Shown one piece after another: positions 1-11,663 of a stretch of DNA of 64,000 nucleotides (position 1 is its first letter; every line of letters starts with the position of its first letter). Under the pieces are notes generated by a model that saw only the letters and a list, made by a program, of their open reading frames with translations, was not told the origin of the DNA and ran no database searches. The stretch is taken from contig OZ007514.1 of assembly GCA_963931865.1 (NCBI GenBank), positions 248,001-312,000 on the forward strand, read 5' to 3'. The stretch is from Axinella damicornis. Taxonomy: Eukaryota; Porifera; Demospongiae; Axinellida; Axinellidae. Made by a program: the position numbers and the translations under genes.

Positions 1-3000
1 TTCTTGGATAACACCTGTGAAATATCAAGTTGAATGATCATTCTTTGCTGCTCGTGCACCGAATAGCATGACTATTATTTCGTGGGAGAAAACTTTCATG
101 AATTTTGCTGCATTTCTGTGCATTCATGGCAATTTGAACTTTTACTAGTCTGTGAAAATCAACACAGAGCCATTCCTGGAGATTGGAACGTAGTCACTAT
201 CAGGGGTAGTACCTGTTTCTAGTATCATGACTATACCATTCACACGTATAAACTGACCACTCAATGCCCATGCAGGCTACATTAGTGATGTGTACTGTGT
301 AGTGAACTGCAAATTCGCAAAAAATCTCCACCAAAAATCTATTTCAAGCTACCGGTACACTACAAGCCTTAGAAACACTGGTATATCGTTGGTAACCAAC
401 ACATTCAGTATGCCCAGTGTATTAGCTCACGCACCAACCGAATAAATATTTCAAGAGGTTTGAAACAGACGTTCAGTATGTATATTATCGTTAATGATAT
501 GAATCAGTACCATGCATTACCTCAGGAGCCATCCACCTTATTGTCCCATAAATGTTAGTGGTGGTTTTGACAGTTTTGCCAGCAAACTGCTCACGGATCT
601 TGGAGGAGCCAAAGTCGCATAGCTGAAAGGAGATCAGAAAAGGTGCTACTTCATGCATGGATGGACGGGTAAAACAAGATATACTCTTCCAGGGTGTCTC
701 TGTACCTTCACTGAGAAGTCAGCAGTAACCAGAGCTGTGAACAGTAAAAAACAAAGCAATAATCCAGTTACATACGTACCAACATGGCATTAAGCATCAC
801 ATCTGTAATGAGTTCACTATATATAGTAACACAGCTCTGTGCCAATTGAAAATAAGCTTGGTATCGACGATACATCAGCCAAGTTGTGATCACTCAAACC
901 AAGAATACTCACGTCAGTATTCCATGTTAAGCTTGTCATAGCAGCTGACCGTATAAGCTGTTGTTCCCCGTACTGTACACCGTCACCGTGTGCATGCACC
1001 TTATACATCACTTACTATATTATGTGCGTGCAGTTTGGCTTGGAGGCGGATCTATAAGTGTGGCTTCAGATTGAACTTCCACACTGAACGTGCCAGAACC
1101 ATTGAACCCCTAGGTCTGGCTATATGGCCAGTGGCCTGGCCATGCACTATATACCCCCATTAGACCCTTCTGGAAGGGAAAGTCATTTTACCATTCTTTG
1201 ACTTCAAATCTCCATGGATCACCACGACTCCATTCGGGACATCAAAGTGGAGATACTTCATTCCTGACAATAGTGCAATTATATTTGTCAACTGTTCATG
1301 CACCACCAAAAGTAGCATTATATATTCTGCTGCTTATACATTAATGGCTTCAATAAATATGTCATCAGACTTTTCAGGTGGTGATGTTTCGAAGGGGGGC
1401 ATTACGCCGCATTATAGTCAGTGTACTTAAGGTCTTAATAATTATAAGGTCTATAAGCATTATGTATTCATGATATTGTTGCATGAGAGCTCCTGTGACC
1501 ATGCTTGAGACATGCGATGGTACAGCCATACCGGAGGCAATTCCTCTAGCCCACTTCAGGTTCCTTTCAGGGTCAAGTTTGTTGTGATGAATGAAGTCAT
1601 ACAGCGAGCCTCGCTCGGCAAACTCTACAAAATGGGCAATCATGGTAAACGTCTACCTGTTTCATTTGTGAATCCATCAACAGCAATTGGCTAATGTCAT
1701 GACAACTCACCTGTTACAATGCAATAAGTTGGTGGCTGCAAAACTGCTCCAAAAAAGTGCACAATATTTTGATGGTTCACTAAAGACATGATCTTAAGCT
1801 GCAAAAGGGAATAATACATGAAGTGCTCTGCTACAAACGTTGTCATTGAGAGGATGACCGTCACAGTTCACCCCTTCAAGTTAGAATCACATCCCCGTCA
1901 TGCACTGCTAGTAATTTAGTAAACCATGCAGGGTTGTAGGCTGACGCTTTCTACATACACAAACCTTGCAGCTATGTATATCATTCAGAGAGCAATGTTA
2001 TCATCACCGCAATGTTATCATCACCTACAGGCCTGAAGCACTATTCTAACAGCTGTCCCTGACCAGGCCAATTCATAATACAAAGCGCTCGATCGAACTG
2101 GTTGCTCACACTTGCTGGGTCGAGTATAACAGCCGTGCCTGGACCCACTTTGTTCTCGGACGTCCACACTCCACACAAGAACCAATGAGTCAATGGCGAT
2201 GATGTCATCATGCGCTCTTGCTCCATGGTGCAATGTTAGGACATTCAGAGTGCAATACTCATGCAAGTGGTTGTGTGACGTTAATACTTACACAACCTTG
2301 AAATATTCATTATGATGTTGTTTTACTTATAATCAGTAACCGTGTTTCCTACCTGTGTAATCTTGAAATATTCATCACGTTGTTTACTTATAATTGACCT
2401 TGATTTCCTACTTTCTGTTCTGGCAAGATATTTGTGCTAGATTGTGAGGTGCCCCATGGTGGCACTGGCTTGCCTGTCAGAGGCAGCTACAGCACTTGCT
2501 CATTGCACAGATTCGTTTAACTGCTTTCAGTGCGATTGGAAAGCATGTATTCCAAAATGTTACCATGGAGCCTGAGAGTTGTCTGAAGGTAGCTAGACAC
2601 CCCTTGTTGAGATTCATTGTCTGCTACAAAACACCACTTGAATGCTTGTTGCTAAGCATCCCCTAAAATTCTGCCAAAAAAGGTGTGTCGGGACCTTGCC
2701 TTGCAATTGAGAAGGGCTGGAGGAGTGCAAGGCCAGGCCTTCTACACCTCCAGTTTTGATCACTGCAAGTGAAACTGCCTGGGAAGGAGGCTACCTCAAC
2801 TTGGGTCCACACTAGAGAATTACCCTTGCCCGAGTCTATAAAGTCTCAGCCGCTGACCTCTTTTTCAGGAACTCCCTGCGTCAAAGTCTTGATTGCCACT
2901 GTCCTGGACTTCCACCTCCCCTTGTAGACAGCTCCAGATCCTCCGACTACCGGAAGTTGTTTGCCAAATTCGAGGTCACCGAGCTTGATCGTCAATACCG

Positions 3001-3007
3001 CAGCCAT
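1..3007 (-). CDS. ZAK/MLK-like (MAP3K20-type) protein kinase, N-terminal part, truncated at window edge
   Basis: Seven exons on the minus strand join in one frame: 2858-3007, 1711-1798, 1532-1624, 1192-1263, 780-802 (a 23-nt microexon), 521-622 and 1-14, the last running off the window. Together they encode about 180 residues of a kinase domain in order: glycine loop GGSGAVYKG (about residues 22-30), VAIK lysine (40), a short alpha-C region (EKELKIMSLVNHQNIV), hinge (TEFAERGSLYDF), catalytic loop HGDLKSKN (127-134), CDFG (144-147), and WMAPE (172-176), after which VLSK begins the next exon. The spacing and the phrases LQPPTY and GSLYD resemble the mixed-lineage kinase ZAK (MAP3K20), a stress-activated MAP3K of the cytoplasm. 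The start ATG lies 8 residues before the LGDLEF segment. Odd points: Gly replaces the Arg of the usual HRD, and the glycine loop is one residue shorter than in ZAK. Family assignment is from remembered motifs; whether SAM or leucine-zipper parts follow cannot be seen. Confidence 0.82.
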
Positions 3008-3762
3008 CCCTTGTAGTACTTTCGGGGGACTGGGGCTCAAGGATAGCGCGCTGCAGCACAGGGGCGGAGAAGGCACAGTCCAGCCCCCCCTCCTTTTTGC
3101 AACGGTATATAGCCGGGAAGTAGGCGTTTCCCCGCCTATATTACTTCCTGGAGAGGACGGCTGAGCCTGCAGCTCCGCCCGCGCGCCGATTTCGATTGCA
3201 CGAAAGATACCCCCCACCCCCCCGCTGCATGCAAGCATGGTCAGTGGAAAACACCACACACATGCAGTGCCTGGCAATACACAAACACACACAAATTGAG
3301 CTATATGCATGATGACTTCCCTATACTGCATGTCTTATAGCCTCGTTCCCAGGGCAGGCTCCTCAACAGCTTATTGTCGCATACGGTACATGTACAGTAT
3401 GCAACAAAAAGCTGGGGAGGAGCCTGGGAACGAGGCTAGCATGTCACACATTGTCCTTTCTTTTTCACTAAATGATATACTGATATCTGTTGTTAACCTC
3501 TAAGGGCAAGCATAGATATAAGTTCCGTGTCTTGTATAAATCTATGGGGCAAGTCAGTGAGCAGTAGTGACCTTTGCACTCTGGCATACTGCTGAGTGAC
3601 TGCCCATCACTCCAGATCCAACTCAAGTGGTAATGAGTGTGCAGGTGTATAAAGACTGAGCATAGGACAGCACATGGCACATTAGAGTACTGCTAGGGCA
3701 CAAGCAGCATGGCAGCATGTACAGTATGCGGTGCAAAAATAACAAATGATGTGTTACGAAAA
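3008..3762. other. Intergenic region between kinase and MLF genes
   Basis: No gene is recognised here. It holds the kinase upstream region, a GC-rich stretch near 3050-3200 and one TAGCCTCG-family MITE at 3338-3438. Since both flanking genes are on the minus strand, it should contain the MLF 3' end and the kinase promoter. Confidence 0.5.
3338..3438. mobile_element. TAGCCTCG-family MITE (101 bp)
   Basis: It begins TAGCCTCGTTCCCAGGGC and ends with the inverted copy GCCTGGGAACGAGGCTA. The interior carries the AAAGCTGGGGAGG motif seen in other copies. Flanks GCATGTCTT and GCATGTCAC are an imperfect (7/9) target duplication if the left end is shifted by one base. Confidence 0.7.
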
Positions 3763-4915
3763 CTACAGCTGTGCATCTGAGAAGTGTACGCGGGCATCTT
3801 TGTTGCCCACTCCACTCCTCCCGTACCCTCCTGCCTGATGGAACTGGGTATCTTGACCTGCTCTCACTCTGGACGAGGAGCCGGCCCCCTCGGGAACTGG
3901 TTTGTAATGTGAGGATGGAGCAGAGGGTCTTGCATGAGTGGAGGCTGTGGTTGGATGAGCATGAGGGGGAGACGGGGAGCGATAGTGATGGAAGTGCTTC
4001 TGCTGATTGGCTGCACCACCTCCTGTGGGCATGGCCTGCTCTCCTTCTCTGAAGTCATTTGAAAAGGACGGGGAGCGGTGTTTCCGCTTGCCCACGGTGA
4101 CGTGTCTGCTGGAAGGCACATGAGCACTGGCTGTTGGGGCAGGTAGCCCTCTAGTGTCCGCATGGTGCCGTCTGTTGTGGGTGAGACTATGTTCCAAGGA
4201 GCGGTGATGAGATGACAGTCGGTTGTGAGGCTGTGTCTTCTCCTCCCACTCTTGATCAAAGGTAGGAGCATCCGCTGAGGGAGAGCAGAATAGTGCTGGT
4301 AATGTACGGACCCAAGACCTGACTGCAGCAACACAAATAACGTGCAGTTATGCAACAAAACCTTTAGAGTGTACTGCTGTCATGTAGACAGCATAGCAAG
4401 TTATTAGTCCTTGGGCCGTAGCGTAAGAACGTACTGGCTGGGAGAGCGTCACACTACATGATTCTATGCTAAACTTTATTATGTACGTATGCATGTCCAC
4501 CCATTTGTCACCTGTCGTGTACTCTCAATTGGGTTAAGTTGATACACTGAGCAGGCGCATAGCAATCAGCTGCCAGTGCTGTGTTCATTGTCAACTAGCT
4601 ATGTTGGCCAGTTCATGTCATTGTCTCATTGTCTGAATGACAGAGTGTGGCTGAGACTCTTAGCAGCTGGGACACCTGAGGATGGGGGATGTCACTGCAT
4701 GTCCAGCAGAGTGCAGCACCACAGATGGTCCAGGCTGGGAGACTGCTGTGTTGTGTGCTACGCATATGCTACACCTGCTCAGGCCTAATCTAATACTGAA
4801 ACACAGCTGAAGAAGACCAGTCATCAGCAGTGGCAGAGGTGGTAGAAAGACTAGACAGAGGTGGTCAAAAAACTACTCCCCGTACTTTCGTCAAGGTTGA
4901 CGAACTCCTGATGCT

Positions 4916-4958
<43 letters not shown>

Positions 4959-7900
4959 ACGTACTTTCGTCAAGGTTGATGAACTCCTGATGCTCCTCCC
5001 GCTCCTTTGTCTTGGCATTGTACTTCTTCTCCACCGTACGGGACCTGTCACCTGCGGTACAGTGAGGAGAAAGTGAAGATCACGCCCCACTCGACCTCCA
5101 ACCTATTCTGAGCTTACTCACCAATGTGGTGTGCGATGGACATCTTCTGAACCCCGCTGTCCGAGTCCTGCTCCGTCTTCCTCGTCTCCTTGAGCTGCCA
5201 AATAATTAGGTTAAGATGGTAAAACTGTAACCAAGTGCATTTCCTCACAAGTCAACTAGAATGGACCTCACTCAAGGGTTCATCCACTGATCACAAGTCA
5301 ACTAGAATGGACCTCCACTCAAGGGTTCATCTACTGATCACAAGTCAACTAGAATGGACCTCCACTAAAGGGTTCATCCACTGATCACAAGTCAACTAGA
5401 ATGGACCTCCACTAAAGGGTTCATCCACTGATCACAAGTCAACTAGAATGGACCTCCACTAAAGGGTTCATCCACTGATCACAAGTCAACTAGAATGGAC
5501 CTCCACTCAAGGGTTCATCCACTGATCACAAGTCAACCACTCCATCGAGGGTTCATCCACTGATCACAAGTCAACTAGAATGGACCTCCACTAAAGGGTT
5601 CATCCACTGATCACAAGTCAACCAGAATGGACCTCCACTAAAGGGTTCATCCACTGATCACAAGTCAACTAGAATGGACCTCCACTCAAGGGATCATCCA
5701 CTGATCACAAGTGAACTAGAATGGACATTCACTAAAGGTTCATCCACTGATCACAAGTCAACTAGAATGGACCTCCACTAAAGGGTTCATCCATTGATCA
5801 CAAGTCAACTAGAATGGACCTCCACTCAAGGGATCATCCACTGATCACAAGTGAACTAGAATGGACATTCACTAAAGGTTCATCCACTGATCACAAGTCA
5901 ACTAGAATGGACCTCCACTAAAGGGTTCATCCACTGATCACAAGTCAACTAGAATGGACCTCCACTCAAGGGTTCATCCACTGATCACAAGTGAACTAGA
6001 ATGGACCTCCACTAAAGGGTTCATCCACTGATCACAAGTCAACTAGAATGGACCTCCACTAAAGGGTTCATCCACTGATCACAAGTCAACTAGAATGGAC
6101 CTCCACTAAAGGTTCATCCACTGATCACAAGTGAACTAGAATGGACCTCCACTAAAGGTTCATCCACTGATCACAAGTCAACTAGAATGGACCTCCACTA
6201 AAGGGTTCATCCACTGATCACAAGTGAACTAGAATGGACCTCCACTAAAGGTTCATCCACTGATCACAAGTCAACTAGAATGGACCTCCACTAAAGGGTT
6301 CATCCACTGATCACAAGTGAACTAGAATGGACCTCCACTCAAGGTTCATCCACTGATCACAAGTCAACTAGAATGGACCTCCACTAAAGGATTCATCCAC
6401 TGATCACAAGTCAACTAGAATGGACCTCCACTCAAGGGTTCATCCACTGATCACAAGTCAAATAGAATGGACCTCCACTAAAGGGTTCATCCACTGATCA
6501 CAATTGAACTAGAATGGACCTCCACTAAAGGATTCATCCACTGATCACAAGTGAACTAGAATGGACCTCTACTAAAGGGTTCATCCACTGATCACAAGTG
6601 AACTAGAATGGACCTCCACTAAAGGTTCATCCACTGATCACAAGTGAACTAGAATGGACCTCCGCTAAAGGTTCATCCACTGATCACAAGTCAACTAGAA
6701 TGGACCTCCACTAAAGGTTCATCCACTGATCACAAGTCAACTAGAATGGACATTCACTCAAGGGTTCAGTACGTAACTCGAAGACAGGACACCTTGCTAG
6801 GGGAACAAAACCAAACAAGATGACAAATTAATATTAATTTTCATTCTTGAGAGCTATAATAGGTTACTGTGTTGCTTGGTTGGCCAGTACATAACATGAA
6901 CTCAGGACACTCAGGGTCAAGGTTCACTCCAGACACTCAGGGTCTAGGTTCACAAACACATTCTAGCCAAACACAGTTGTGTTGTGAATTCCAGCTGGCA
7001 TGCAAACATCGTTAGGAATATCAGGAGCAGATTCATAAGGGACAGAAGCAATAAACTGATACAGTGGAGCCTGTTCACAGTGGTCACTGTTAGAGGCAGC
7101 CACCTGTGTATTCTGGTCACTACAGCTAGGCCCAGTTGTGCTAATCCTCTATAAAACAAACTGCTTCAGGCAGCCACCTGTCTATAGTGGCCAAACCTAC
7201 TGGGGTCCCTCCCATGGTGACCACTACAGACAGTTCCACTGTAGCTGAACCAACAGTGAGAAGAAGCACCCTGACTTGCATCATGGAGCGTAAATGAAAA
7301 TATTAGGTTCACCGCTGACGTTGAGCATGAAGTCTCTAAACGCCTCAGCTCAGTTAGGAGACCTGTTTGAAGTGTTTTTCAATATTGTTTGGACTGACAC
7401 ACTGACAGAAGCGACTTCTTAACTGAGCCCAACTTCATGGATGTGTGTGCGGGGTAACGGCAGAGGAAGCTGAAAGACCTCACATGTACTTGTACCACCG
7501 GACACCTCAAGAAGTAACGCTAGGAGGCCTGTACCATATCACGGTTGAAACTGAAACACCAGCAGCATACACAATCAGTTGCCACAGTGACAGGACTAGA
7601 AGCAGAGGAGTGTCCCAGCAAATGACATCAAATGGCCAGTTGTCCCGCCCTGTCATGCCATCAATACAGTGGACCAATGGAACCTACACAGCTATTTCAT
7701 TTGCAATCAATTGCCTTTCTTTCATGGATTGTAAAAGAGTGCTGTCTACACACCAAAAATAAACTCAGGAGCTAGCTACAGCTTCGCTCCCTGGACCATC
7801 CCCGCAGGGAAGAAGCACGGCAGATACTTGGGAGGGTATCTACTGACTCACCCCTCCGGCCTGCCGTGTGGAGGAGGTGGCGTGGTAGACCCTGGGGGCT

Positions 7901-8094
7901 CCCCCGTCCCCACCCGAGGAGGAGTAGTGCATCACTGAGGTGCTGGAGTAAGAGTGGGAACCTGTGGGCAGTGGGGCTCTCACCTGGGAGGGGACCTGGG
8001 GGGGGGGGGGGGGGGGAAGTGATGGTGTGTGGTGTGTGCATGCATGTGTGTGTGTGTGTAGAAGGGAAGAGATGAGTTAGACGAGCAAAGGTGT

Positions 8095-8141
<47 letters not shown>

Positions 8142-11100
8142 GGGGGGTATGAGCAATTCATGTAGACAGTCTACCTCAGTGAGACCAGAGGTGCGTACCA
8201 TCATCCCTGGAAACATGGGCTGCATACTGAAGGGATTTCCAAACGGCCACATTCCCATTCCAGCAAAGGGGTCTCTCCTCACATCCAACTCGCGGCTGGC
8301 AACCTGAGGCTGAGCAAGTGGCAGCAAGTACGTACCAACACGACCTCCTCCACAATCACATTAACCCTTTACCAACCAATGACTGCATAACCCCTCATCA
8401 GACTCTCAGAGGTTGACGAAGAGGGGGTTTTACCCTCTCAAACTCGGCTGTGGAAAGCCCTCGCCTGAAGGTGGGTGTCATTTTATGTGTGCAGAAAACA
8501 GTCCCTCTCATCTTGCATGGCCTTTAAGCTCAGTGTTCAGGCCGATACTTCAGCAAGAGCATGTCAGTGTTGCAAGTACCTCGTGCAGTTCGGAGCAAAA
8601 ATTTGAAGTAAAACTCCAAGCCAAAGACTGACCTCCAATGCAATCCGGTTGGCAAAGGGTTAAGCAACCTACACTGATTGGGGACGCCTTCCCCTAATGT
8701 GAACTCATACACGGTACACCCAGTGAGGGTGTGAGTGATTAATGGTGTGTACGTCGGTGGAGGTACACGTAAAAGTTGCCAAGATGGCACTCGGCCAAAT
8801 GCGACAGTGACGGGCAACTTGTCCTGAATACCACGAGGATGCCAGGTATGCTCTAGCCTTGGTCTCAGGCTGGGACCGAGGCCAGGTATGCTCTGGCCTC
8901 GGTCCCAGGCTGAGAGAGCCTGGGAACGAGGCCAGGTATGCTCTAGCCTTGGTCCCAGGCTGAGAGAGCCTGGGAACGAAGCCAGGTATGCTCTAGCCTT
9001 GGTCCCAGGCTGAGAGAGCCTGGGAACGAGGCCAGGTATGCTCTGGCCTTGGTCCCAGGCTGAGAGAGCCTGGGAACGAGGCCAGGTATGCTCTGGCCTT
9101 GGTCTCAGGCTGAGAGAGCCTGGGACCGAGGCCAGGTATGCTCTGGCCTTGGTCTCAGGCTGAGAGAGCCTGGGACCAAGGCCAGGTATGCTCTGGCCTT
9201 GGTCCCAGGCTGAGAGAGCCTGGGACCGAGGCCAGGTATGCTCTACATGTGTGTACAGCAGCACCATGGGATAGCTCGTGTGATTATGTGTTAGTTCCCC
9301 CGCAGCACGAACTGACTTATCAAGGTTGAAAGTGAAAGACCAACGGTGTACATGTAGTGTGGTCAGTGGCAACAACACAACCTCAACTCTCAACAACAGA
9401 TAAGCTCCAGGTAGGGCAGCCCCAACCCCAGCACACAACCTTTGTACTTAGTCTCGTTCCCAGACCGTTTATCCAGCGCGTGTATCGCTTCCAGTATCCG
9501 AGCTGGGGTTGGTTGGGTCTGGGACCGAGACTACCTTTGTACTATGGTTGGCTAGCCTCGTTCCCAGGCCGCGTGGGACTGAGGCTATTGGTTGTACCTG
9601 TGTGCTTTGCATCGAACTTGCCTTGTCAGCGTTGTTTCAAGCACACTCCATTATCCCTACGTGGCGGTTATCTTGAACACAGCCATGGAAACAACAGTCA
9701 AGCAACCACCATGATAGGCGGATACATGTACCGTGTACATGGACGCAGTGCAGCTCATTTGCTGAGCTTTCTATTGCTGTCCGGTAGTGCTACATTACAG
9801 GACAGGAACTTTCTATCGCTGTAGTGTTGTGTTAGGACAGGAACGAAATGAGGTTAGGAAGGTCACCAAGGTCATCTTTGGTCCCATTCACTTAATAGTC
9901 AGAAGTCGCAGCTCGCTATACAAACTTCAGATATGAAAACCAGACCCATAGCTTCCTATAGAATGCACCAGCTCCCTATGAACATACACAATTTAAAGTC
10001 CGTGATATGCGCTAGGGACAAACACAATCTCTGCACTACAATTTCGTACACACAAGAAACACTTAGTACACTCACTCTTCCAGATGGAGCGCCGTGCAGT
10101 CCTAGTCGTCCCGGACCAAAGACGCCACCAAATGGGTCCATAAACCTCAGGGGATGTCCACTGCTGGCGGCGCCCCTAAAATATAGACGAAACAGAAACA
10201 CCCTGAGAGGTTGATACACAATGCACTCAACCCTGAGAGGTTGATACACAATGCACTCAGGTAGCCTTGTGGCCTGGCTTACTGAAGGAGGGAGACTGCA
10301 AGAAACTGATGCAGAGGCACCTCCAAGCTGTAATCTCTAGTAGTTTCTAGTAATCTCTAGTAGTCTCTAGCAAGCTCTAGTAGTCTCTAGTAATCTCTAG
10401 TAGTCTCTAGTAATCTCTAGTAATCTCTAGTAGTCTCTAGTAATCTCTAGTAGTCTCTAGTAATCTCTAGTAGTCTAGTAATCTCTAGTAATCTCTAGTA
10501 GTCCCACTAGCAGTCTTCAGTAATCTCTAGTAATCTTGCCGATCAGTTGCAACTTGTACACAGTAGATGGGAATTGCTACCAGGTGTGTATCGCCAGTCG
10601 CAGAGTGTACGCCGTTAACGGAACATATTACACAGGAGGGGCTAAGGTGGTATGTCAATCGTAGGGAATTATCCTTCTGATGCTCTGCGATGCCATCCAT
10701 AGTAACATACTTCCAGTGCACGAGGTAGTCAGCCATTTTGACTGGCAAACACAAGCAAGTTCACACTTACAGTTGCTGGCAGCTGAGTTTCTTATCAGTG
10801 TAGAGGTCAGCCCATGTGGGTCAGCCTGAACTTAGCAGGCGCTAGGCAGACCAACTACACGTACTTAACGTAAACGTTAAGATACGTAGCAGACAGCTAC
10901 ATGTAATGTATGCAGCCGCTTGCGTTTGTCTGCAATCACAATTAATAGAATGTGCCGTCTTTTACGTGTAGTCGAGTATACAGTGTAGGACTTACAACAA
11001 TGTCAAATACAGGTCATAACTTCTAAAAATAGAATAGACTGCGCAGCTTGCTTCAGCCATAACTTTATAAACAGTTGTACCTATCGAAACAGTTGGACAT

Positions 11101-11366
11101 CAAGAAAGTAGATACCTTGAGTCCTTGACATTGGTTGTGCCCCCCCCCCCCCCCCCCCCCCCCATTCTGCCACCTATGCATAAGGTTTGAAGATGGGATT
11201 AAACACGAGAATACCTCTCATCTAAGTAAACTATTTGCCTAGGAGGGTAATTTTTAATTGTTTCCCTCCCGTAGACTCACGGCCAGAGATTCCCACTGTA
11301 TCCAACCGCCGGCCTGAAGAACGGATCTTCTTCGAGCTCTCTGAAGTAGCGACCTCCTAGTGCCAT
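3763..11366 (-). CDS. MLF: Myeloid leukemia factor (MLF1/MLF2) family protein
   Basis: Seven exons on the minus strand are phase-consistent: 11281-11366 (ATG at 11366), 10076-10175, 8175-8309 (end may instead be 8199, start may be 8303), 7852-7983, 5122-5194, 4965-5051 and 3763-4274 with a stop at 3763. They predict about 374 aa. The N-terminus FRELEEDPFF matches the MLF start. The core follows MLF order: SHSYSSTSVMHYSS, GGAPRVYHATSSTRQA, LKETRKTEQDSDSG, QKMSIAHHIGDRSRTVEKKY, EHQEFINLDE, then FDQEWEEK. The last exon is a His/Ser/Pro-rich tail with basic KRKHRSPSF, likely disordered. MLF proteins shuttle between nucleus and cytoplasm and bind 14-3-3 and chaperone partners (established for the family). 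Introns hold a 1.5-kb minisatellite and a MITE array. The end of exon 6 is duplicated beyond a 41-base C tract. The gene is divergent from the D123-like gene. Confidence 0.9.
4879..4993. repeat. Duplicated exon end flanking a 41-base C tract
   Basis: About 34 bases of the MLF exon 6 end, including its GTACGT donor, occur at 4879-4912 and again at 4959-4993 with one mismatch. The C run lies between them (about 4917-4957). Confidence 0.8.
5245..6768. repeat. 47-bp minisatellite, about 32 copies, in an MLF intron
   Basis: The unit contains CATCCACTGATCACAAGTCA and ACTAGAATGGACCTCCACTA. Units are 46 or 47 bp depending on a GGG/GG difference, with a few point variants (ATTCACT, GTGAACT) forming small higher-order groups. 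It lies between MLF exons 4 and 5 and has no coding frame. Confidence 0.95.
7060..7243. mobile_element. Tc1/mariner-like MITE with TACAGTGGA ends
   Basis: The left end TACAGTGGAGCCTG and right end CAGTTCCACTGTA are inverted copies, with GTGGTCAC repeated near each end. TA at both edges would fit a TA target duplication. It is 184 bp, lies in an MLF intron and is non-coding. Confidence 0.55.
7987..8148. repeat. Poly-G tracts and (TG)n-G composite microsatellite
   Basis: A G run near 7991-8016 and a (TG)n array ending in about 20 G near 8129-8147. On the transcribed minus strand the first becomes a C-rich tract just upstream of an MLF acceptor site. Confidence 0.9.
8845..9243. mobile_element. 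Tandem array of eight TAGCCTCG-family hairpins separated by a 9-bp target duplication
   Basis: GGTATGCTC occurs nine times, at 8845, 8885, 8935, 8985, 9035, 9085, 9135, 9185 and 9235. Between successive copies lies a hairpin beginning with T-rGCC-TTGGTCCCAGGC and ending in GCCTGGGAaCGAGGCCA. The period is 50 bp except for the first, shorter unit. The 9-bp word has the length of the target duplications of the family, so the array looks like a MITE with its target duplication amplified in tandem. Open frames across it are artefacts of the repeat. Confidence 0.85.
9449..9533. mobile_element. TAGTCTCG-variant MITE with 10-bp flanking duplication
   Basis: Ends TAGTCTCGTTCCCAGACC and GGTCTGGGACCGAGACTA are inverted repeats. 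CCTTTGTACT is present on both sides (9439-9448 and 9534-9543). It lies in an MLF intron. A shorter relative follows at about 9553-9586. Confidence 0.8.
10330..10535. repeat. Tandem repeat of a 10/20-bp TAATCTCTAG/TAGTCTCTAG motif
   Basis: Alternating AATCTCTAGT and AGTCTCTAGT words fill about 200 bp of an MLF intron. The reverse complement of the same motif forms arrays in WDR70 introns. Confidence 0.85.
11143..11163. repeat. Poly-C tract
   Basis: A run of about 21 C in MLF intron 1, one of about ten long C or G tracts in the window. Confidence 0.85.
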
Positions 11367-11663
11367 GGTGTCGCGGCCAACAGTGTGTAGCGTCTCTAGT
11401 ATAGTCTCTGATCTTCTAGTGTCTCCACGGAAGCTTTTCAAGCACGTGATCCATAGGTCTCAATCCCATACCAATGCAGTTGGGACCGGGAATCGGTACA
11501 TACGCTTATGGAATGTGAGGTCGCACCCTTTCCTTGCGCAAATCTTGCAGCTTGATACAGTCGGTGTATTTATTGTTGCGTGCGATCGAGCAGGATCACC
11601 GTGTACGAAGTTTGCATAGCTAAATATATCTGTTCAACTAGCTAGCTGGCTAGTCGGGCGGTG
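11367..11663. promoter_or_regulatory. Divergent promoter region between MLF and the D123-like gene
   Basis: The two start codons lie 297 bp apart on opposite strands, so the promoters of both genes should lie here or in the first exons. No clear TATA box or named factor site was identified. This is inferred from layout only. Confidence 0.45.

Noticed and set aside
2021..2266. Possible extra kinase exon between the VAIK and hinge exons
   Set aside because: The exons at 2858-3007 and 1711-1798 already join in frame (EKE-LKI) with the expected length, so nothing is missing.
4917..4957. Poly-C runs as assembly gap fillers
   Set aside because: Considered because of their number, but their ends differ and several join (CA)n in a fixed polarity, so real tracts are more likely; lengths may still be wrong.
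8530..9438. 302-aa minus-strand ORF across the MITE array
   Set aside because: It is the translation of tandem 50-bp hairpin units and flanks, with no family resemblance.
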